A DNA stretch of 64,000 nt from Nocardia sp. SYP-A9097 (GTDB lineage: Bacteria; Actinomycetota; Actinomycetes; Mycobacteriales; Mycobacteriaceae): positions 372,001 through 436,000 of the forward strand of contig NZ_WJIC01000004.1 of the NCBI RefSeq assembly GCF_009649815.1, read 5' to 3'. Both the position numbers and the translations under genes were made by a program. The notes below the pieces were generated by a model, which saw only the letters and a list, made by a program, of their open reading frames with translations, made no database searches and was not told the DNA's origin. Positions 59,074 through 64,000 of this stretch are shown here, piece after piece; the first letter of the stretch is position 1, and each line of letters opens with the position of its first letter.

Positions 59074-59505
59074 TCACGCTTGGTCGAGGAGGTGGAGTTC
59101 GCCGCCTCGGACCATCCAGCCGGTGAAGGATTCGATGCGGCCGCAGGAGAGGCAGCGTTCGGCTGTTGAGAGGGCGCGGATGCCGGTGCCTTCGGAGTAC
59201 ATGGAGTAGCCGACGGCGATGTTGAAGTCTGTGGTGCCGCAGTCGCAGACCATGGGTTCGGCGTGGGAATCGGACCAGTCGGCGCCGCAGCCGGCGATGA
59301 AGTGGGTGGTGGCGCAGGAGCGGCATTCGCGGCGGATGGTGCCGGCGCCGGGGTCGCCGGAGACGCCGAAGACGGTGGCTTCGCAGTGGTCGCAGACGGA
59401 GTGTCTGACCTCGTGGATCGAGTAACCCTCCGCGCCGATCTCACGCAGGAACGGATCCAGATCGAGGGGGTCGTCACCGATGTGCCAATCCCCGTCCGCG
59501 CTCAT
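59074..59505 (-). CDS. Double zinc-ribbon hypothetical protein
   Basis: A 143-residue protein. Four Cys-x2-Cys-type pairs (CDHC, CRSC, CDCG, CLSCG) suggest two zinc ribbons, with short strands between them (ATVFGVSGDPGAGTIRREC; FNIAVGYSMYSEGTGIRALS). The first ~35 residues are acidic (DGDWHIGDDPLDLDPFLREI). No family recognised. ATG 59517 is an alternative start 4 codons upstream. The gene is divergent from a 57-codon frame. Confidence 0.65.
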   Translation of the reverse strand: MSADGDWHIGDDPLDLDPFLREIGAEGYSIHEVRHSVCDHCEATVFGVSGDPGAGTIRRECRSCATTHFIAGCGADWSDSHAEPMVCDCGTTDFNIAVGYSMYSEGTGIRALSTAERCLSCGRIESFTGWMVRGGELHLLDQA

Positions 59506-59581
59506 ATGCAATGCCATAGCCGGGATACAACCAGAACTCGCCGCGCCGCGCCCCTCGAAGCCGGGACTACGCTGGGCCGAC

Positions 59582-59755
59582 ATGGACCCCAATATCTTGT
59601 CGGTATGGACTGGCTTGGGAGTGGGACTGGTCGTGGATACCGTTTACGGGTTTCTGACCGCGATCTACCCGTACGTCGGTGACGGGCTCGGGTCGGTGCA
59701 GCATCCCGAATGCGTACTGGGGACGCTGTCCGCGGGCACCACCTGCATTCGCTGA
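59582..59755 (+). CDS. Small hypothetical membrane-associated protein
   Basis: A 57-residue frame with one possible membrane helix (VWTGLGVGLVVDTVYGFLTA), then IYPYVGDGLGSVQHPEC and a Cys near the C-terminus. It is divergent from the zinc-ribbon gene. No ribosome site is convincing. It may be a real small protein or chance. Confidence 0.4.
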   Translation: MDPNILSVWTGLGVGLVVDTVYGFLTAIYPYVGDGLGSVQHPECVLGTLSAGTTCIR

Positions 59756-59822
59756 CGGCGAACACCGGCTCGGGTGCGTCGCGGGCCGGGAATGGCCTGC
59801 CCGGCCCGCGACGACGTGAGTG

Positions 59823-60629
59823 TCAGCGCCCGCGAACGGCCTCCGCGAGTGCGGCGGTCAGTTCGCGGACGGCCGCGAGCCCGGCGTCCCGGTCGGGTGC
59901 ATCGAGGATGGCCTTGACCAGGGCCGAGCCGACAATCACACCGTCCGCGAAGGCCGCGACCGTGGCGGCCTGGGCGGGGGTGGAGATGCCTATGCCGACA
60001 CAGACCGGGAGATCGGTGGTGGCCTTGACGCGGTGCACCAGGGTATCGGCCGCGGCGCCGGCGGATTGCCCGGTGCCGGTGACGCCCATCACGGCGGAGG
60101 CGTAGACGAATCCCGATGCTGCGGTGGTGATTTCGGCAAGTCGCTGATTGGTACTACTGGGTGCGACCACGAAAACCGTTGCCAGAACGCGCTTATCGGC
60201 ATGCGCACGCCATACCGCCGATTCCTGCACCGGCAGATCGGGCAAGATGCAGCCCGCACCGCCCGCCTCGGCCAATTTGGTGGTGAATCGCTCGATACCG
60301 TAGCGCTGGATCGGATTCCAGTAGCTCATCACCAGCACCGGTTTCCCGCTGGCCCGGTACACCTCGCGCACCGTGCGCAGGACATCCTTGATCCGGATGC
60401 CGCCGCGCAGGGCGATATCGTCGGCGGTTTGGATGACGGGGCCGTCCAGCACCGGATCACTGTGCGGCAGACCGATTTCGATCACATCGGCCCCGGCGTC
60501 CAGGATCGTGTTCATCGCGGCGATACCGCCGTCGACGGTCGGAAAACCGGCGGGCATATACCCCAGGAGCGCGGCCCGGTTCTCGCTGGCGGCCTTGGCG
60601 AGGGTGTCGGTCAGCAGTTGCGCGTTCAC
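59823..60629 (-). CDS. trpA: Tryptophan synthase alpha chain
   Basis: A 268-residue TIM barrel. Motifs: [19 protein letters not shown] near the N-terminus with catalytic Glu in [19 protein letters not shown], and [36 protein letters not shown] with the phosphate-binding [25 protein letters not shown]. It cleaves indole-3-glycerol phosphate and hands indole to TrpB. The start overlaps the trpB stop by 4 nt. No lgt follows it, unlike the canonical actinobacterial trp operon. Confidence 0.95.
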   Translation of the reverse strand: MNAQLLTDTLAKAASENRAALLGYMPAGFPTVDGGIAAMNTILDAGADVIEIGLPHSDPVLDGPVIQTADDIALRGGIRIKDVLRTVREVYRASGKPVLVMSYWNPIQRYGIERFTTKLAEAGGAGCILPDLPVQESAVWRAHADKRVLATVFVVAPSSTNQRLAEITTAASGFVYASAVMGVTGTGQSAGAAADTLVHRVKATTDLPVCVGIGISTPAQAATVAAFADGVIVGSALVKAILDAPDRDAGLAAVRELTAALAEAVRGR

Positions 60630-61858
60630 TTCGAACCCTCCCGCTGGGCGAAGTATCCGGTGGCGGTGTCCATATCCTTGTCGCCGCGACCGGAGAGACT
60701 GACCAGGATCAGTCCGTCCGGGCCGAGCTCGTGACCGACCTCGAGGGCCCCGGCCAATGCGTGTGCGCTCTCGATGGCCGGAATAATGCCCTCGGTGGCG
60801 GACAACAGCCGAAATGCTTGCATGGCAGCGTCATCGGTGATCGGACGGTATTCGCCGCGGCCGATATCGTGTAGGTGGGCGTGCTCCGGTCCGACACCCG
60901 GATAGTCCAGACCAGCTGAGATGGAACAGGGTTCGGTGATCTGACCCTCATCGTCCTGCAGTACGAATGAGCGCGAACCGTGCAGGATGCCGGGCGCACC
61001 CGCCGTCAGCGATGCCGCGTGCGCACCGGTTTCGACACCGTGTCCGGCTGCCTCACAACCGATCAGGCGCACCGCCGCATCGTCCAGGAACGGATGGAAC
61101 AGCCCGATCGCATTCGAGCCGCCGCCGACACAGGCCACCGCCGCATCGGGTAAACGCCCTGCGCGCCTGAGTATTTGGCGTCTGGCCTCGGCACCGATGA
61201 CCCGCTGGAAATCGCGGATCATGGCGGGGAACGGATGCGGTCCGGCTACCGTGCCGAAAATGTAGTGCGTGGTCTCGGCATTGGCGACCCAGTCCCGGAA
61301 CGTCTCATTGATGGCGTCCTTGAGCGTGCGCGATCCGGACCGCACCGGAATGACCTCCGCCCCAAGCATTTCCATGCGAGCCACATTGAGCGCCTGCCGC
61401 CTGGTATCGACCTCGCCCATATAGACGGTGCATTCGAGCCCGAACAGTGCGCAGGCGGTCGCGGTCGCCACCCCGTGCGAACCCGCACCGGTCTCGGCGA
61501 TCACCCGGCGCTTGCCCATCCGCCTGGTGAGCAGCGCCTGCCCCAGCACATTATTGATCTTGTGCGAGCCGGTGTGGTTCAAATCCTCACGCTTGAGGAA
61601 TACCCGCGCACCACCGGCGTGCGCGGCGAATCGCGGCACCTCGGTGAGCGCGGTCGGGCGACCGGCGTAGTCGGCCAGCAGACCATCGAACTCCGCGATG
61701 AAATCGGGGTCCACCTTGGCCTTCTCGTACTCCGCGGCCACCTCGTCGACGGCGGCGACCAGCGCCTCCGGAACGAATTTGCCGCCGAAATCGCCGAAAT
61801 ACCCTGCGGCGCTGGGGATTCGACCCTTGGGGTCGGGTATGAAGAACTTACTGATCAT
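60626..61858 (-). CDS. trpB: Tryptophan synthase beta chain
   Basis: A 410-residue PLP enzyme. [15 protein letters not shown] at the start; the PLP lysine in [32 protein letters not shown]; the phosphate-binding [13 protein letters not shown]; and [15 protein letters not shown] end motif ([14 protein letters not shown]). It makes tryptophan from indole and serine. An AGGAG lies 6 nt before the ATG at 61858, deciding it over the ATG 18 nt upstream. No trpC or trpE is adjacent, so this may be a second trpBA copy. Confidence 0.95.
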   Translation of the reverse strand: MISKFFIPDPKGRIPSAAGYFGDFGGKFVPEALVAAVDEVAAEYEKAKVDPDFIAEFDGLLADYAGRPTALTEVPRFAAHAGGARVFLKREDLNHTGSHKINNVLGQALLTRRMGKRRVIAETGAGSHGVATATACALFGLECTVYMGEVDTRRQALNVARMEMLGAEVIPVRSGSRTLKDAINETFRDWVANAETTHYIFGTVAGPHPFPAMIRDFQRVIGAEARRQILRRAGRLPDAAVACVGGGSNAIGLFHPFLDDAAVRLIGCEAAGHGVETGAHAASLTAGAPGILHGSRSFVLQDDEGQITEPCSISAGLDYPGVGPEHAHLHDIGRGEYRPITDDAAMQAFRLLSATEGIIPAIESAHALAGALEVGHELGPDGLILVSLSGRGDKDMDTATGYFAQREGSK

Positions 61859-62179
61859 GATCTGCTCCTGGGGCATGCCCGGTCATGGGATTGGGTCACG
61901 AGTACGCGTAACCGCGCGCCGAGGCCCACGACTCACAGCCGAGCCGAGAACACCCTCGATGCGGAGACGGCAGGGCCGGGGAGCAGCCGCTCCTTCAGAC
62001 ACCCCGCCCGGCGCGCGACGCGCAAAGCCATCGCATCCCATTGACCTGCCCGGGTTCGGATCCGATCACATACCGAACCCGTCGCCCCAGCACCCGTCGC
62101 GCCGGCGCACGGCAGCCGCGCGGGCGGCAACCGGGAGCGAGACGGACACTGATGGACATGCCCGCAGCCTAACAGGGGC
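61859..62179. other. trpBA upstream region
   Basis: About 320 bp without a convincing gene. A perfect 9-bp stem (cgggttcgg / ccgaacccg) lies at 62051-62081, about 195 nt upstream of trpB. No Trp-rich leader peptide was found, so classic attenuation is not supported. Confidence 0.4.
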
Positions 62180-62818
62180 TCAGCAGAAGGTGATGAGCGT
62201 TTTGTTCGCCATCGAGACGCGAGCCTCCTCGAAAAGCACCAGCCAGGTCTCACGCTCACGATAGAGCGGATGCTCGTCATCGCCCGCATGGATCGCGGCG
62301 ATCTCGGCATCGGATAGCTCGCCCTCGGTGAGGGTGATGCCGAGATACGGTGCGACATAGACGAGTTCGCGCAACAGCACGGCGCTCGATCCGACCATGC
62401 CGCCCGGAATGCCGAGCGCCTCGTCCGGATACAGGACCTCGTCGAAATCTATTGGTACGTAATAGCCTTCGCAGTCCGAATGGCAGAGCAGATGCGATTC
62501 GAACATGTAGGTGAGCCGATCCACCACCGGGTCATCGGTCGGATCCTCGCCCGCCGCAACGGGTGTCAGCGCCTGGCCCGGCTGCTCGCGAGCATGGGCG
62601 TACGCCCGCCGCAGATAGTGCACAAAGCTGTACGGCACCCCACCCAGCTGATTCCGCGCCGTCACCGGACCACGCGCGGTCGCCTCATCATGCGGCGGCA
62701 GCCCCTCCGCGGCAAGCAACTCATTGATCGCCCGCAAGTGCTCCCGCAGCTCATCGGCGTACTCGCCATCATCATTCAACGCGTCGGCGAATACATGTGT
62801 CGCCACTGCCAGCCCCAT
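62180..62818 (-). CDS. Hypothetical protein
   Basis: A 212-residue acidic soluble protein. Recognisable pieces are HVFADALNDDGEYADELREHLRAINELLAAEGLPPHDE and DRLTYMFESHLLCHSDCEGYYVPIDFDEVLYPDE, then LRELVYVAPYLGITLTEGELSDAEIAAIHAG. It looks like an intracellular alpha/beta protein common in actinobacteria. No motif gives a function. It lies upstream of trpB on the same strand but 320 nt away. Confidence 0.75.
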   Translation of the reverse strand: MGLAVATHVFADALNDDGEYADELREHLRAINELLAAEGLPPHDEATARGPVTARNQLGGVPYSFVHYLRRAYAHAREQPGQALTPVAAGEDPTDDPVVDRLTYMFESHLLCHSDCEGYYVPIDFDEVLYPDEALGIPGGMVGSSAVLLRELVYVAPYLGITLTEGELSDAEIAAIHAGDDEHPLYRERETWLVLFEEARVSMANKTLITFC

Positions 62819-62982
62819 ACGCCCGAGACTAACGGGACCCTATGACACATACCGTCCCACCGAACCGACCGGAACCCGCATTGCCCAGCCGAGGTCTTCG
62901 TGCCAGCCTGGGGTGAAAGGAATGCCTGGTCGAGGTTGCGCCGGTTGGGGCGCGCACGGCCGGGGTGGTCGAGGAGGATGTC

Positions 62983-63339
62983 GTGAGTTACCGCGCGGGG
63001 CTCGAAGGGGAGGCGAGGCTGCGGGTCACCGTCGAATTCGGGGAGACGACAGGTGAACTCGGCATCAGCTGGGCGCCCGCGAGTGCGTCGGCGGCGCATA
63101 TGAACCTCGAATATGCGCGAATCTTCCTGGTGGCGTTGGGTTCCGGGGCGGATCGGAGCTATGTCGAGCTGGTCGACGGCCATCCTCGGGCTTCGGTGCG
63201 ACTACCCGAAACGCTCTCGGCGGGGGAGTACGCCATCGAGGTCGACGGCTACGGCAGCGCCAGCTGGGGTGACGGCCGCCTCGACGCCCGGGGCCGCAGC
63301 GCCCCATTCACCATTGGACCGATGATCACCGGGACCTGA
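62983..63339 (+). CDS. Hypothetical strand-rich protein
   Basis: A 118-residue protein: LRVTVEFGETTGELGISWA, IFLVALGSGADRSYVELVDG, and a C-terminal EYAIEVDGYGSASWGDGRLD. It looks like a small beta-sandwich. A GAGGAGG site 5 nt before this GTG decides the start. No signal peptide. No family recognised. Confidence 0.6.
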   Translation: MSYRAGLEGEARLRVTVEFGETTGELGISWAPASASAAHMNLEYARIFLVALGSGADRSYVELVDGHPRASVRLPETLSAGEYAIEVDGYGSASWGDGRLDARGRSAPFTIGPMITGT

Positions 63340-63531
63340 GGTAGTTCGCTTCTCGGGCAGATGCCGCCGCTAGGTCCCTGTGATCGCCTGTCCGAGTTGG
63401 AATTCGGAGGGGACGGGGGGTGGATGGCGCGTTATGCTGCTCGGCGAGATCGGCCGCGCCCGTGTGGTGCGAGGCGGGTCGGTGTGGGGAGCGGCCTTGT
63501 CGGGCCGCACAACGGAAGGGCATAACAGGAT

Positions 63532-64000
63532 ATGCGTGGCGTGGCTGTGCGACGGGCGCAGGAGCGCCGACACAGATCCCGGGGTGGGTGGGCCAGGCGG
63601 ACTGTGGTCGGAGCTGTCGCGGTCGTACTTGTTCCGTTCGGGGCGTCGGTGGTTGCGGCTGGACCCGCTGTGGCGGATTACGACTCGTCCGGATTCGACT
63701 TCATGGTCGATTCGCCCATGGGAGCGATCAAGTCGCGGATCTTCCGGGCGGCGGACGGGAATACCGATCGGGTGGTCTATCTGCTCGACGGTGAACGGGC
63801 GCAGAACGATATGAACGGGTGGGAGCTGCACACCGGCATTCCGGCCGCGCTCGCCAAGTTCAACATCAATGTGGTGACGCCGGTCGGTGGCGAATCCAGT
63901 TTCTACGCGGATTGGAACGAGCCGAGCAGCTTCTTCGGCGTCAATCCCGACGCCTCCATGCTGCCGGGGCGCGATTCCGGTTCGGCCGTCGCCGGCTGGG
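63532..64000 (+). CDS. Mycolyltransferase / antigen 85-like esterase, 3' end outside the window
   Basis: 156 residues are visible. A signal-like N-terminus (VVGAVAVVLVPFGASVVAAG followed by PAVA|DYD) is followed by FDFMVDSPMGAIKSRIFRAA, then VVYLLDGERAQNDMNGWEL and VVTPVGGESSFYADWNEPS. This is the antigen 85/mycolyltransferase alpha/beta hydrolase pattern with the typical G-G-x-S-S-F-Y-x-D-W. It would transfer mycolic acids to trehalose or arabinogalactan in the cell wall. The catalytic serine lies beyond the window. Confidence 0.9.
   Translation, partial: MRGVAVRRAQERRHRSRGGWARRTVVGAVAVVLVPFGASVVAAGPAVADYDSSGFDFMVDSPMGAIKSRIFRAADGNTDRVVYLLDGERAQNDMNGWELHTGIPAALAKFNINVVTPVGGESSFYADWNEPSSFFGVNPDASMLPGRDSGSAVAGW

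Noticed and set aside
61859..62179. trp leader peptide and attenuator
   Set aside because: A leftward frame with only one Trp codon exists, with no run of Trp codons and no alternative terminator stem.
1..64000. CRISPR array, insertion sequence or replication origin
   Set aside because: No regularly spaced direct repeats, transposase, integrase or DnaA-box cluster was noticed on reading; subtle cases could be missed.

Overview
This is a high-G+C actinobacterial chromosome segment, most likely from Nocardia or a close mycolic-acid-containing relative. The main clues are the antigen 85-type mycolyltransferase entering at the right edge, a complete conservon (histidine-kinase-like ATPase, roadblock, DUF742, GTPase, two P450s), a DUF574-type methyltransferase, LIP-family secretory lipases, and frequent GTG/TTG starts with 4-nt start/stop overlaps. 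Genus and species are inferences; no rRNA is present. The only RNA gene seen is one tRNA-Ala(GGC).

Layout. 1-9.6 kb: end of a MarR regulator, a DHA2 exporter, a divergent SDR/TetR pair, a phosphoribosyltransferase, a two-gene acyl-CoA ligase operon with a small partner, a GAF-LuxR regulator and a ribosome-hibernation-type factor. 9.7-10.1 kb: remains of two dead genes. 10.1-19.1 kb: a MurG paralogue, a polyprenyl diphosphate synthase, a two-gene roadblock module, a methyltransferase, a P450, a free-standing condensation-domain protein and a tandem Rieske lipoprotein. 19.2-23.9 kb: a kinase / small membrane protein / zinc-ribbon GTPase / large GAP1-like protein operon. 24-26 kb: tRNA-Ala and a GT39-like membrane glycosyltransferase. 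26.2-30.9 kb: a four-gene cassette, visibly less G+C-rich, with an ARMT1/DUF89 phosphatase, a membrane protein with a PLD/DUF5919-like domain, a HAD phosphatase and an APH-like kinase-fold protein. 31-38.2 kb: a five-gene MoxR-AAA / VWA / DUF5682 / DUF5691 / SWIM-like operon with a strong G-quadruplex sequence upstream. 38.6-52 kb: a PIN toxin-antitoxin pair, secreted and cell-envelope proteins, two lipases, a decayed MFS gene, MarR and TetR regulators, and a diiron-type hydrolase operon. 52.2-57.5 kb: the conservon. 57.6-64 kb: small enzymes, an isolated trpBA pair, hypotheticals and the mycolyltransferase.

How the genes may work together. The window is rich in NTP-dependent signalling modules: conservon, a second roadblock module, kinase-GTPase-GAP1 system and MoxR-VWA system. 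Of these, the 26-31 kb cassette is the least explained. It combines two phosphatases of different folds with a putative small-molecule kinase and a membrane-anchored protein, which suggests a phospho-metabolite repair or defence-like circuit. This is an inference from domain content only. All motif calls were made by eye; no database search was run.
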